From assembly GCF_036785885.1 (NCBI RefSeq), contig NC_092310.1:7998001-8062000 (forward strand): a stretch of DNA of 64,000 nucleotides, written 5' to 3'. The DNA comes from Coffea arabica (Eukaryota; Streptophyta; Magnoliopsida; Gentianales; Rubiaceae). The first letter of the stretch is position 1; the number at the start of each line of letters is the position of its first letter. A program made the translations under genes and the position numbers. The notes under the pieces are model-generated. The model saw only the letters and a program-made list of their open reading frames with translations, had not been told where the DNA came from and did no database searches. Shown one piece after another: positions 1-10,300 of this stretch.

Positions 1-66
1 GAATAAAATAAATGTTTTTCTTAATAAATAATTAAAAATTCAGATATATATGTAGTTTTACTATTA

Positions 67-87
67 ATATATATATATATATATATA
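67..87. repeat. (AT)n microsatellite
   Basis: An uninterrupted AT dinucleotide run of about ten units in AT-rich flanking DNA. Confidence 0.9.
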
Positions 88-1033
88 CATTTTCGAACTC
101 ACGACTCGGCTCTTGAGCTAACGAACTTAATATTTTGAAACCTTGAATCCGATATTGATCGAACTTAAGCTTGAACTTTGACTCGAACAGCTTGCAAGCG
201 GCTCGATTTATTTGCAACCCTAATCCGGTCCCACTTTTCCAATAGATGCCTATGAGGGATAAAGTTTATAATTAATAAAAATATATAATTAATAATAAAT
301 ATATAATAGAATAAATATATAATTAGTAAAAATGATAATTAATAATTTAGTATAAATATATTAGTATAATTAATCAATAATTTGTATTAATATAAATATA
401 TAATTATTAGTATAATTAATAATATTAATTATATTACATATGCATAATTCGATATTTATAACTAATACTATTAAATATGTTATGTATATAGTTAATATAT
501 ATGTGTGTGTGTGTGTGTGTATTATTATTTTATTTAATCGAGGGACGGGGTAGGGGATGAGGCGAGGGTATAGTCCCCCATCTCCAGCCCCGTTTTTAAC
601 GGGGGGAGCATTTTATCCCTCATCGTGCCTCATCGCCAGCCCCATTAATTTTCCAAGTGTACTCGTTCCAATTGTCATCCCTAAATACAAAACCATGAAT
701 TGTTTCAAGTCAACTTCTTTGTCATATTATTCCGAATTGTTTAATTAAACTCTTGGCCCTTCAAATTTTTGAATCTAATCTCACAGCAGCATGAAAACAC
801 CAGCACTGGCTAGCCCTTGTTCTTAATTGGCCAAGCTAAATTGATCCACCGGCTGAGGTCGCACCCTCGTCCTGGAACTCTTCTCCTGTTACATAATAAC
901 TTTTTTATTGTCCACACTTTAATTTATTTTATTGGCTGCCGACGGTTTTGTCTTCTTTCTCATCGATCTGATTGAACTGTGCCCGACATCTTTTTGTAGC
1001 ATTCGAGACACCTTTTGAATAATATTTCGAGAT
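88..1033. other. AT-rich intergenic flank
   Basis: No coding region is credible here. The stretch is AT-rich, with many TAATTA-type words at 260-480, a TG run at 502-520 and a short G/C-rich patch at about 541-640 with runs of GGGG and CCCC. That patch ends in a reverse-strand GGGATGACAATTGG-type word near 672-686, a style often seen at ends of plant hAT-like repeats, but no paired end was found. Confidence 0.6.
502..520. repeat. (TG)n microsatellite
   Basis: An uninterrupted TG run of about nine to ten units just after a TATATA stretch. Confidence 0.9.
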
Positions 1034-1810
1034 AAGGAGGTTTTTGATAATTTCACTGAACTCTCTCAAGATTTAAAAAATTACATCTATCTCTCTTGAT
1101 TTGATAATTTTAATAATAAAACCTTAAAATAATATTGACTTAGACAAATTTTTAAATAAATACCTAAAAATGCCCTTGTGTAATGAGATTTAATTTATTT
1201 CTCTATACAATTATAAGATTATCTAATATAATTATGAGGAAAAAGTATCAAAATTTTCATGTCCATACCTACTATTTGATAAACAACTATAATAATAATT
1301 TTATCACTATGATAAGATACTTTTGATGGTATTTGCTTATGGATTTAGATTTATAAGATAGAAAAGAAAATGTTGAAATAATTCAATTAGAATTTATGAA
1401 TTTTTCAAGTAGTGGAATTATCATAATTTAGTAATATTTTTGGGTCATTCTTTTTTATTTATTGTTAATGTTAATGCCAAAAAATGGAAAACCAAGATTA
1501 GCAAAAATATTGAATTGCATATAAAGTTAACTCATTAAAAAAAATCACTAATTTGACATTTAGTTAAAATAAAAACTAGACATAATTGTGGTAGTACTAT
1601 AATTTTATTGGCAAAAAATTTTTAAAAAAAGGAATAAGATGGTAAAGAATGAAAAAAATAATTTTTAAAGTCATTCTAAGTATAAACATATCAAAAAAGG
1701 GAATTTCATTAAAATATTTAAGGGCAGTATTGTCATTTCAAATAATAAAGGAGATATATGTAATTTTTAAAATTTTAAGAAAACTAAATGAAATTGTCAA
1801 AAATCTCAAA
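1034..1810. mobile_element. putative non-autonomous TIR (MULE/MITE-like) element
   Basis: The left arm (about 1034-1100) and the reverse complement of the right arm (about 1741-1810) align over roughly 65 bases with scattered mismatches. Shared blocks include TTTTTGA.AATTTCA and AAAAATTACAT.TATCTC. The ~640 bp between them is AT-rich and has no reading frame. Long imperfect terminal inverted repeats around a short non-coding body fit a non-autonomous DNA transposon, for example Mutator-like. The exact ends and a target duplication could not be fixed, so the family assignment is inference. Confidence 0.5.
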
Positions 1811-1985
1811 GGAGGTTTTTGAAATTATGCCTTGTATTTCATTAGGTCATGTGCTCGTAGTCCATCAAATGGGTCTGAGCTGAAGCCAGCCAATGCTGCT
1901 GCGTCCGTGTCCTTTTGTCTTGTTTTGAGAAAGTTTTGCACCGTTGAACCATCTCTGGATCTTTCAACGTGTTCTTTTAAAAATC

Positions 1986-1990
1986 ATTTA
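1986..1990. repeat. left target-site duplication ATTTA of outer element
   Basis: ATTTA directly precedes the TG of the left LTR. The same five bases follow the CA of the right LTR at 52112-52116, as expected for integrase-generated 5-bp duplications. Confidence 0.9.
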
Positions 1991-2460
1991 TGAAGAAGCG
2001 CTGAGCTTCCCCGGACCGAGCTGATCGGATGAGCTCGGCGTGCTGATGGATGAACTGGTTCCAAGCCTGCAAGACAAACAAGAATGAACTAGCAAAGGGG
2101 GCTCGGGGGTTGTCCCCGAGGGCACTCCGACGGTCAAGTTAGTTTTCCGGTGAGTCAAGTTCACGGGAGTAAACAGTCGAGAGTCGTTCGCCAATAGTGA
2201 GCATACCTTTTTTCCTAGGTGTGAGTTACCTTTCATACCTGCTAAGGGAGTCCGACCTCCGTGCGTTCCGAGACCTGCCCAGAATAATCCATATCCCGCA
2301 CTCAGGGGGATTTCCCCCGACCTTTGCGGGATGGCCCCCAAGTCCTTCTGGAGCCCTAGTGGTGGTGCGGCCCAGGGCGGCTACTAGAGGCCTGAGGTCG
2401 AGGCCCAACTCGGTCACACTTGGGCTTCCACGTGTCCCGACCCAAAATGGGGCCTCTGCA
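1991..2460 (-). repeat. 3' LTR of outer element
   Basis: It starts TGAAGAAGCG and ends CTCTGCA on the plus strand, so it reads TGCAGAG...CTTCA in element orientation with canonical TG/CA ends. It has the same length as the right LTR, with a modest number of substitutions visible by eye (for example TTTGCG versus TCTACG near 2330), so the insertion is not very recent. Adjacent matches end sharply at both borders. Confidence 0.95.
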
Positions 2461-2470
2461 CTAACCCCCT
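2461..2470 (-). other. polypurine tract of outer element
   Basis: Read on the minus strand, the bases just before the 3' LTR are AGGGGGTTAG. This G-rich purine stretch is where the plus-strand primer would form. It is short and interrupted by TT, so the exact extent is uncertain. Confidence 0.6.
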
Positions 2471-2558
2471 AAATTAGGTAGGGCTGTCAGGCAGACTTAA
2501 TCTACCCCTGCCAGGTGGGAGGCCAGCGCCGCGCACTGCTCTGCCCTTCCGGTACAGT

Positions 2559-2578
2559 GCGGTTTGCAGACAAACCGC
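2559..2578. promoter_or_regulatory. perfect inverted repeat upstream of the antisense gene
   Basis: GCGGTTTG and CAAACCGC form an 8-bp perfect stem around the four bases CAGA, about 110 bp upstream of the TATA box at 2687. A second, looser CGGTT...AACCG pair lies at about 2645-2666. A regulatory role is inference. Confidence 0.45.
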
Positions 2579-2686
2579 GCCCACGTCCTTTCAGTTGTCG
2601 CGTCTCTTCGGTTCCCGTACCATCATTAATGCGTTCACATGGGACGGTTCGATTTTAAGCAACCGTTTTCCCCCCATTTTTTCCCC

Positions 2687-2695
2687 TATAAATAG
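2687..2695 (+). promoter_or_regulatory. TATA box of the plus-strand extra gene
   Basis: TATAAATAG lies in a C-rich context on the plus strand, about 225 bp upstream of the chosen start codon. It is followed at about 2720-2770 by pyrimidine-rich sequence (CCACTTTCTCTTCCCTTTG) resembling the Y-patch of plant core promoters. The position between the 3' LTR and the gene fits an independent promoter opposite to the element's own transcription. Confidence 0.65.
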
Positions 2696-4010
2696 GGGTC
2701 ACCAGATTTCCATCCGCTCCATTTGCCACTTTCTCTTCCCTTTGTGCATTTGCATTTCCATTTTCCAGCAACTTCCGGTTTCCCGTGCCCAGATTCCGGC
2801 GATTCTTCCATCCCCCCCTGCTTTGATCATCAGTAAGTCCCTTTGCGATTCCTTTTTCTTTTTCCCTCCTTTCACAGTGTCTCTTCCCCCTTCTGCCACC
2901 TCCTGCTTTTTATGTCGGGTTATTCCGACGTTACTTCCACCGCGTCCCAGAGTCCGGCCAGCCATAGAGCCACCAGAATCTTCATTTCTTCTTCATCCTC
3001 GTCCTCATCTTCGCCTTCACCTTCTCCTCCTCCTCCTTCTTCCTCTTCTGCTTCTAACCTGGACCTGCTTGACCCCATAGACATTATGAGTTCTTTTTCC
3101 GACCGTTCTCCTTCTGCCCATTCCCCTTCAGTCCGGGAGCTAGAGGAGGCGGCCGAGCTCGATGCCTACCTCGAGCGACGGGCCGGCTCCACCCCTTCCC
3201 CCAGGTCCCCCCATGACTCCCCTGGCGGGGCCCAGGGAGGAGCTGGAGAGAATAGGGACTCCTCCGAGAGGACCCTTGGCCCTAAGCAGGGGGATGATCC
3301 CGAATTTAGATACGGCTACCCCGACCACGAGGAGGTCACCATCTCGCCCGAGGCGGTGGCCGAGCTTGTCAGGTCCTACTCTATCCCCCCGGCCTTCGAG
3401 CCAAGGGCTGCCGGGCCCGACGACCGAGCCAGCCGATCTCCCCCCGGTTTCGTAACCGTCTACAAGGAGCAGCTGATCGGGGGGTTCCGCCTACCGATCC
3501 CTTCGGCCCTGGCCGAGATCCTGAACTATTGGGGGCTCAGGATCACCCAGGTCCACCCTAATTCGATCAGGATCATCATAGGATTTCTGATCTATTGCAA
3601 ACTCTGCTCCATTCCTTACTCTCTCTCCCTCTTCCGAGCTGCTTTCATCCTCAAGGCAACCCTTACAGGATGGTATTACTTCTCCCGCTGGACCGGGAAC
3701 CAAGGTCCGGGGGACAAGGGCTGTCAGGACTTGTTCCATAAATTTCCCTCTTCCATCAAGAACTGGAAAGGGGACTTCTTTTTTGTCAAATCCACCGGTT
3801 TTGACGCCACCGTGTGGAAGGTCGGGGAGGTCAAGACTGACCCCTACCCGGAGGACCTGGCCTCTGAAACCCTCATCCAACTGTTGAGCTCTAAGGTAAA
3901 GCTCTTTGCCACCAAGTTCTCCAGCAAGCAGATCTCTGCGGCCGGGCTGATAGGGACGTTGTCCGTGTCCCCTGGCGAGGTGGTGGCCTCCCCTATCGAC
4001 CTCGACGCCT

Positions 4011-4105
4011 GTAACGCTGACCCTGACCCTGTAGTTCATTGCATTTGCATACATGTATATTTTCTTACCGTCCTGTTTTGGCTGATCCAGATATATTTTT
4101 TGCAG
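4011..4105 (+). other. intron 1 of the antisense gene
   Basis: An acceptor TTTTTTGCAG at 4105 is preceded by T-rich sequence. Of the possible donors, GTAACG at 4011 joins in frame to the next exon. GTAGTT at 4031 is an alternative but would meet TGA at once. The segment also changes from GC-rich coding composition to T-rich composition, as plant introns do. Confidence 0.6.
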
Positions 4106-4678
4106 TGAGGAGGCTTTCCAAGATGCTAGGCGCACCCACTGAGGAGGCTACCCCCACTCCCCAGCCAAAAACTGCCAAGGAGGCCCCTGGGGCGGCCTCG
4201 ACCCCCGGGGGGCGGCCTAACTCCCCAGAAGGAAGCACTGGACACCTCCTCCCCCTCCAAGAAGGCCGCCAACAACAAGAAGAAGGTGGCCGGGCAGAAG
4301 AAAGGGCGAACGGACGAGCCCTCCCAGCCCGGGAAGAAGCTCGCACTGGTCCCAACTCAGCCTCCTCCCCTCACGCTGACATCAGGGGGGCCAGTCCACC
4401 TGGGCGTTGGCTCCGCTGAGGAGCATGCTCGGGAGTCGTCTCCCCCGAGTTTGTGGCATTTTCGCCACATAGCCCCCCTGAAACCAGGCCAAGCCCCCAC
4501 CATGCACGACCCCCGCAGCTTCTGTCCGTCCTGGGGGCTTTCCATCAACAACCGAGCCCAGTTTCCCGAGGTTGCTCGCGAGTTGATCACGGGCGCGGTC
4601 CTCCCACGCGACAAGAGGTGGATGGAGCTGGCCAACCCTCCCGAGCTCCTGGACGCGTATTACACCGCCCAGGCTCAA

Positions 4679-4764
4679 GTAAGTCTTCTAACCTTTGGGC
4701 CAGTCGCGCCTCTGTGTTCTGCTCGGGTGGCGTGACGTGCTGACGTGCTTTCTCCCCTCCTCAG
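4679..4764 (+). other. intron 2 of the antisense gene
   Basis: The donor is a consensus GTAAGT at 4679. The acceptor is a pyrimidine-rich stretch ending CTCCTCAG at 4764. Both flanking reading frames are phase 0 and join without a stop, giving an 86-bp intron typical in size for plants. Confidence 0.8.
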
Positions 4765-5370
4765 GCCAACGCCGCTGGGGTTGCCCTGGTGACTCGCTTC
4801 TCCGAGCTGTCTCCCGACTTGGAGAAAATGCGCAAGCAGAATCGGGAGACGGAGCAGAGGCTTGCCCAGGCCCTTAAGGAGGCGGACTCCCTTAAGGCCA
4901 AACTGGGCAAGGCCGAGAAAGAACTGGAAACAGCTCAGGTCCAACTCGCCTCCACTAGGTCGGAGCTCGACCAGGAGAAGGCTGGTGTGGCCAAGCTGAG
5001 GGAGGACCGTGCCATCGAGCTCTCCGGCACCGTCAGCCGGGAGCGAAAGAAGACTGTTCGGGAGTTCATCTCCTCCGAACAGTTCGCCCAGGACGTTGCC
5101 CTTCTCAACGGGCCCATCCTCCAGGTCGGCTTCACGCGAGCCCTGGATAGGGTCAAGGAGCTCGGCCTGCCTGGTTTCGATTTGGCTGTTTTCAAGGAGT
5201 ACAACCCTAAAGCCGAGGAGAAGGTAGACTGGCTCTTCGACGGGTATTGCAAGGGGCATGCCCTGAAGGAGCTGGCGGGCAGGAAGGATGTAGGAGTCGC
5301 TCTGGTGGAGATCCCCCTGGAGGAGGGCGAGGCTTCTGGCAGAGCTCCCGGGAAGGAGCCGGTAGCTTAG

Positions 5371-5710
5371 GGCGGCGACCACTCCAGAAACCCTTTCCAT
5401 CTTCTTATAAGGATGTGACCATGCCCCGGTTGAAGATACTCTTGAAAGTCCATCTGAGATGGGAAGGCTCCTCTACTTCTGGGTTCAAGGCCTCCACAGC
5501 TGCCCTCCTGAACAGCCTTCACCATACGCCTCTCAGCATGCTTAAGGTGTACCTCCAGCCCCTACTCCAGGCGGGTCACCAGCACGAGGGTGTCTTTCTT
5601 TTGTAGCTCGGTAGGCTTTGTAATATATAGGCTTTGAATGCATATACGAAATTCGAAGGAAATTTCCTTGCAACTTTTTCCTGCACCCCACTGCAACAAC
5701 CAAAGCCAGG
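5371..5710 (+). other. 3' untranslated stretch after the antisense gene
   Basis: No frame is supported. The sequence drifts from GC-rich to TA-rich and contains TTTCTTTTGTAG at about 5596 and TAATATATAGG at about 5620. These are reasonable plant 3'-end elements, but no definite polyadenylation signal can be named. Confidence 0.4.
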
Positions 5711-6215
5711 CGCCGACCTCTTAGGTCGAGCACCAAATGCATACCCCCGTTAATGTAACAACTAAATCATTAGAGGCAACCAGATTGTCGAAACCCTGTG
5801 CCGACCTCCCGAGTCGAGCACCACGCCGTCCTACCAAGGCAACGTGCCAGCCTCTTGGGGCTGAACACCAAACCTTAAGGATTTTTCCCGCCGACCTCCT
5901 GGGTCGAGCGTCTGACTTTGAAGGTGTTCGTGCCGACCTCCTGGGTCGAGCGTCGAACCTTGAATCCCATCAGACCCAGAATAGTCCACTCCATGCCGAC
6001 CTCTCGTGGCCGAGCGTCGAGATCTCAGATTCCCAAGCTTTAACCCTTGCCGACCTCTTGGGGTCGAGCATCCATCTGGAAGTTTTAATCAGTGCCGATC
6101 TCTTGGGGTCGAGCATCGTACTTCGCAATGGCGTCCGCCGACCTCTCGAGGCCGAGCGTGGAATTTTCAGAATCCTTCAAAGTTTTCCAGTCGTGCCGAC
6201 CTCCTGGGGTCGAGT
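5711..6215. repeat. ten-unit interspersed hairpin repeat array in the outer element's 3' region
   Basis: Ten copies of a 23-25 bp core close to GCCGACCTCYTGGGGTCGAGC start at about 5711, 5799, 5845, 5890, 5930, 5994, 6048, 6092, 6135 and 6193. Each core holds a short dyad (CGACC...GGTCG). Periods are 40-88 bp and the sequence between cores is not conserved. The third copy is the most diverged. Variable repeat arrays in 3' untranslated regions of Tat/Ogre elements are known, but this conserved-core and unique-spacer layout is unusual. Confidence 0.85.
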
Positions 6216-6262
6216 ACTCCCGCACTCTTAAAGGCATCCCACATCCATTACTAACCCTTAAC

Positions 6263-6287
6263 CCCCCACTAGGACATTTAGTGGGGG
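6263..6287. other. 9-bp GC-rich stem-loop downstream of outer integrase
   Basis: CCCCCACTA and TAGTGGGGG pair perfectly around a seven-base loop, GGACATT. It lies about 145 nt past the integrase stop on the minus strand and just beyond the ten-unit array. Confidence 0.6.
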
Positions 6288-6431
6288 AACGCTAAGTGTG
6301 CTAGTGTAAGAATCAAACTTAAAAGGCAAGCAAGTACAAATGAAATTAAAACTTGAAAGTCGAGCATTTATTGAATGATGAAATTGAAATTCGGATTCCA
6401 AAGAACAGACAACCGAATATCCTGGTCTAAC

Positions 6432-7308
6432 CTATGCTACAAACAGTCGCAGATTGGAGAAGTGCCAAGTGCGGGGTACCTTTGATCCATCTATTTTCGC
6501 GAGCTTGCAGTAGCCAGCTCGACTCGCCTCAAGGACCTTGTATGGGCCTTCACAGTTCGGGTTGAGCTTGTTGGAGCCATGAGCTCGGCTGATCGAGTTC
6601 TTCCTTAGGACAAGGTCTCCCGGCTGGTACTGTATGGTCCTCACTCTGGCGTTTTGATAGCGGGCGAGCTGACTTTTGTACTTAGCCATCCGTACCGCCG
6701 CTTCCTCACGCTTAGCCTCCAGCATGTCCAAGTTGCACCTCAGCTCTTCCTCGTTGGATGACGCAACGAAGTTCTGTGTCCGGGGCGAGGGGAGACCAAT
6801 TTCCGCGGGTACCACCGCCTCTACTCCGTAAGTCAGAAAGAACGGGGTCTCGTGGGTGGCCGTCTTGGGCGTAATGCGGTAAGCCCAGAGGACACTGGGG
6901 AGTTCATCCAACCAGTTAGACTGGGCCAGTTCCAGCCTAGTTTTCAGTCTTTGGAGGATGGTTCGCTTGGCATTTTCCACCTGACCGTTGGCCTGGGGAT
7001 GGCCGACCGATGTAAAGTGCTGACTGATCCCGAACTCGGCACACCAGCTCTTGAAGGGGTTATCTGCGAATTGGCGACCGTTGTCTGATATTAAGACATG
7101 CGGAATCCCGAAGTGGCAGACTATGTTCCTCCAGAAGAACTTCTGAATTGCCCTCCCAGAGATAGAGACCAGGGGCTCTGCTTCCATCCACTTCGTGAAA
7201 TAGTCTATGGCCACCATGAGGTGCTCATATCTTTCCGGGGCTCGGGGGAAAGGACCCAGAAGGTCTATCCCCCATTGAGCGAAGGGCCAGGGACTGTGGA
7301 TGGGGATC
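6432..7308 (-). pseudogene. outer element integrase, core and C-terminal part (split by insertion)
   Basis: The frame is open from the insertion point at 7308 to the TAA/TAG region at 6432. It holds the first catalytic Asp in FAQWGIDLLGPF (about 7260), the second in LISDNGRQF and the Glu in NGQVENAKR. The second Asp and the Glu are separated by 35 residues, the D,D-35-E signature of retroviral-type integrases. A basic C-terminal region follows with a GPYKVLEA-type motif. The N-terminal zinc-binding part lies across the inserted block at 46999-47250. The family would join newly made cDNA to host DNA in the nucleus; here the gene is physically interrupted. Confidence 0.9.
7304..7308. repeat. 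left target-site duplication GGATC of the Ogre-like insertion
   Basis: GGATC precedes the TG of the LTR at 7309. The same five bases follow the LTR ends at 12085 and 46998. The integrase reading frame of the outer element is continuous across this site when the insertion is ignored. Confidence 0.9.
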
Positions 7309-10300
7309 TGTCGCGCCCCACTTTTTGAATGGTGTGAGTGTGGAAGTAGTGTGTGGTATGTGTATGTGAACGTGTGTGAAAGTAAAAAAAAAGCCGTGGG
7401 ATTGTGAATGCGGCGGTTTGGCCAAACAAAGGGTTTTAGATAAAAACGGAGTCGCCATTTGGTATAGAGTTAGGGTGTACCAAGTCACCCAAAAAGTGAT
7501 TTTTTGGAAAGAAAAGTAAAAACCCTTTTTAAAGAATTTTTTAGGTCTACGTAACTAAAGAAAAGGGATCGGGGGTCACATTTGATAAGGGAGAAGGCAA
7601 AGGCAAAGCCTAAGGCACTCCCTTACCCTAGTCAAAGTTAGTTGCATGACTTAGCCCCACTTTTCCTAATTCTTCTACCCAAAATATGCATTGCATGTTG
7701 GATGTAACTAATGGATATGAAAAAAATGCAATCCTAAATTTAAAATGTCTCTTATGAGGATTTTTGGTCCCAACCACATGAATTGTGATGGCCAGTAAGG
7801 AAAGCCCTCATAGAGGTCATGAATAATGCAAATGAAGACTCAAGTATGAGTGTAAGTGTGCAAATGTAAGAAAAGTGCATGTGTGCAAATGTAAAAAAAG
7901 TGCATGTGTGCCAATTGAGAAAATGAAAGTGTTTGTGTGCAAGTGGATGAAAATATGGTAGTAGATACATATAAGTGCAATTTGGTGCAATTTGTGAGGT
8001 AAAAAATAAATAAAAGAAAAAGAATGTGCAAACATGGCATGTGAATTGCGAAAAATATAAGTAGTGAGAAAATGTGGATAAAAAAAGTGAGGAGGTGATA
8101 TGATAGAAATGAAAGTGTATGAACCTAGAGGAATGCATCAAGTCGGGTACGGGAATGACTCCTAACTTCACGACTTTAATTTTCCCTTTGATTAGAAGGA
8201 AGGACTAGCGTGCTAAGGCTATTTTGTAGCCACACTCGCTCGTTTCCCTTATCGAAAAGGGACTCTCAAGCAAATGTACCCTATAACTAGCATGAGGATG
8301 CAAAGACCTAAGATGAAGGGGTAAGGATTGGAGGAGCACGCCAAATGCTAAAAAACTAAGAAAAATGCATGGAATGTAGTGAAACATACAAAAAATGCAC
8401 TAGCGAGAGGGACGGGCCTAATGGATCTAGCATTGGACTAGCCCTTCACTAAATGCTTTATCACAAGCGTTGGACTTGTGAGGATCAAAAGGGAGGACTA
8501 TGACTAGCATTGGACTAGCCATGGTATACGCATTCATCCATCACATTCATCTATGACTATAGAAAGCAAGTAGACATGCCAATCACCTATAAACACATAG
8601 CACATAACACTTAGCATGCTCGACTAGATGCAAGAGCCTAATAAAGCAAATTAACACGTAGCAACAAAAGCAAGCAATCAAGCTAATGAACCTATTACAT
8701 TTGCTAACTAAAACAAAAGGGGAAGGGGAAAAATGGACAAAATTGCTCTCCAAGCCCTATCTATTACAAGCCAAGAGGTGTACACATACCCCATAAAAGA
8801 ATAACTTAATAAAAGCAAAAGTAAATGAAATAAGTGAGAGGAATTAAAGAAAGGCAAGGAAAGCAAAGTAGACATGCAATTCTCACTTAGCACGTTGGAT
8901 CACATAGGAGAGAGACAAAAAAAAAGGATAAAAGAAATTATACCTCCCCGTTTATGATGTTAGTAAAGTAAACACGACTTAACTTGGGCTAAAGTCACCA
9001 AAGAAAGGGATAACTTGGGCTAAAAACCATCAAAACAAAGAATGAATGCACCAATTTAGTGGTAAAATGTAAATAAGCCAATTTGAATCCACAAAATCAT
9101 CGAATCCTTCTTCAATTACAACTTAAAAATGATCGAATAATGCATAATTTCCAAGCAAAACTGAATCATTGATCAAATTTCTCAAATAGCAAAATGACTA
9201 AAGACCCAATAGCAACCATTAATCAATCAACCAAGGCCAATTGAAACATTTTAGGAACTTTAAAGGTCCAAGAGCAAGAAAAGGTCAAGTAATGGCTCAA
9301 ATTACAATTATTCTAAGACCTATTTGCAAGAAATTAGAACCTAATTGGGTCTTTGTAGCATTGCTGCAAAATGACAGGGACCAAATTGATTAGTTTTTCC
9401 AATTTTCTCGGTCATAGTGGCATAAGGGGAAACTTGAGGGGTTAAAATGCAAATTGCGAAACCTTTTGCATGCATGCAACGAAAGAAGCATTCATCTGCA
9501 ATTTTTCAACCATGTTTCCGGCAATTCTTGTGTTCATTCTAATGCCATCTTTCCATCCAAACCAAGCTAATATTTTTAACCCAACATCAAAGCCTCGATT
9601 CCAAAACAATGAATTCACAAAAATCAACGTCCAAAACAAACCAAGAGAGAAAAAGAGACGCGTAGGAATGGGAGCATGCGATTTTTCTGAAAAATTTACT
9701 GCTGTTGCTTCCTTGAACAGCAATACATCAGTTTTTTTTTTTTTTTTTTTACAAAACACGCTCAGGCCATCTAAAAATGATGAAATGTGCGCTGCATATT
9801 GAACAAAAAGAAAACAACAAGCAATGGACAAACACAGCATCCGAAATATGCATTTGTCTCTACCTCACTACAAGTGCAACCATAAGAAAAAAAAAACAGC
9901 AAAAGCAACGTGAGGACTTGCGGCAAGCTGATATTCATTTCCAGCAAGCATCGAATTATGATTCAAGTGTTTCAGACCCCAAACATACAAACCCAACACT
10001 TCTTATCCAATTCCTCTTTCCAACATAAGATCAAACAGCAAATTGGATGACCGAAACTTTGGTTGTGGGCTGTTACAGGACGAAAGCAAAGCAGCAAAAC
10101 ATGACAAAGAAATGCAGCTTTTTGGCCCTAAATATACAGCCTGGCTCGAAGATTTTTCAGACAAAAATCATAGTTTGAAACCAAACAACAAGGTACCACT
10201 CTTCGACACCCAAACAAGTAACGAAAGACAAACATTTTCCTGAAGTTTTCATGCACATGTTGCGAGAAAAACTACTGCAACAGAAAGAAAAAACACTTGC

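Larger units (their letters stand above)
2912..5370 (+). pseudogene. antisense extra gene (aORF) of outer Tat element: 'putative gypsy type transposon' domain plus coiled coil
   Basis: Three exons are inferred: 2912-4010, 4106-4678 and 4765-5370, running opposite to gag-pol. Exon 1 has a Ser/Pro-rich N-terminus, then an acidic region and a block from about residue 185 (motifs LNYWGLRITQVHPNSIR and TGWYYFSRW) that resembles the plant domain annotated as 'putative gypsy type transposon' (PF04195-like). Exon 2 contains a Lys-rich stretch (SPSKKAANNKKK) and ends before GTAAGT. Exon 3 starts with a long heptad-rich coiled coil (about 4800-5020) and ends at the TAG at 5368-5370. The ATG at 2912 was chosen because the in-frame upstream ATG at 2843 would add a hydrophobic, UTR-like leader. 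Exon 2 changes frame in a C/G homopolymer region at about 4202-4214, so this copy is probably broken. Extra ORFs in either orientation are known in Tat/Retand elements. The function is unknown. Confidence 0.75.

Noticed and set aside
672-686. hAT-like terminal word (GGGATGACAATTGG on the minus strand)
   Set aside because: No matching opposite end or 8-bp duplication was found nearby.
2833-2877. Possible 5' UTR intron of the antisense gene (GTAAGT at 2833, TTTCACAG at 2877)
   Set aside because: Sites look good but the 45-bp span is shorter than plant introns normally are; not annotated as an intron.
3491-4135. Minus-strand open frame opposite exon 1 of the antisense gene
   Set aside because: A shadow of GC-rich coding sequence; the plus strand has the domain, TATA box and introns.
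5711-6215. CRISPR-like repeat/spacer layout
   Set aside because: Cores are degenerate, spacing is irregular (40-88 bp), there are no cas genes and the context is a plant retrotransposon 3' region.
9731-9750. Long T run in the LTR as a poly(A) tail of a processed insertion
   Set aside because: Present at the same place in all complete LTRs, so it is part of the LTR; no retrogene sequence adjoins it.
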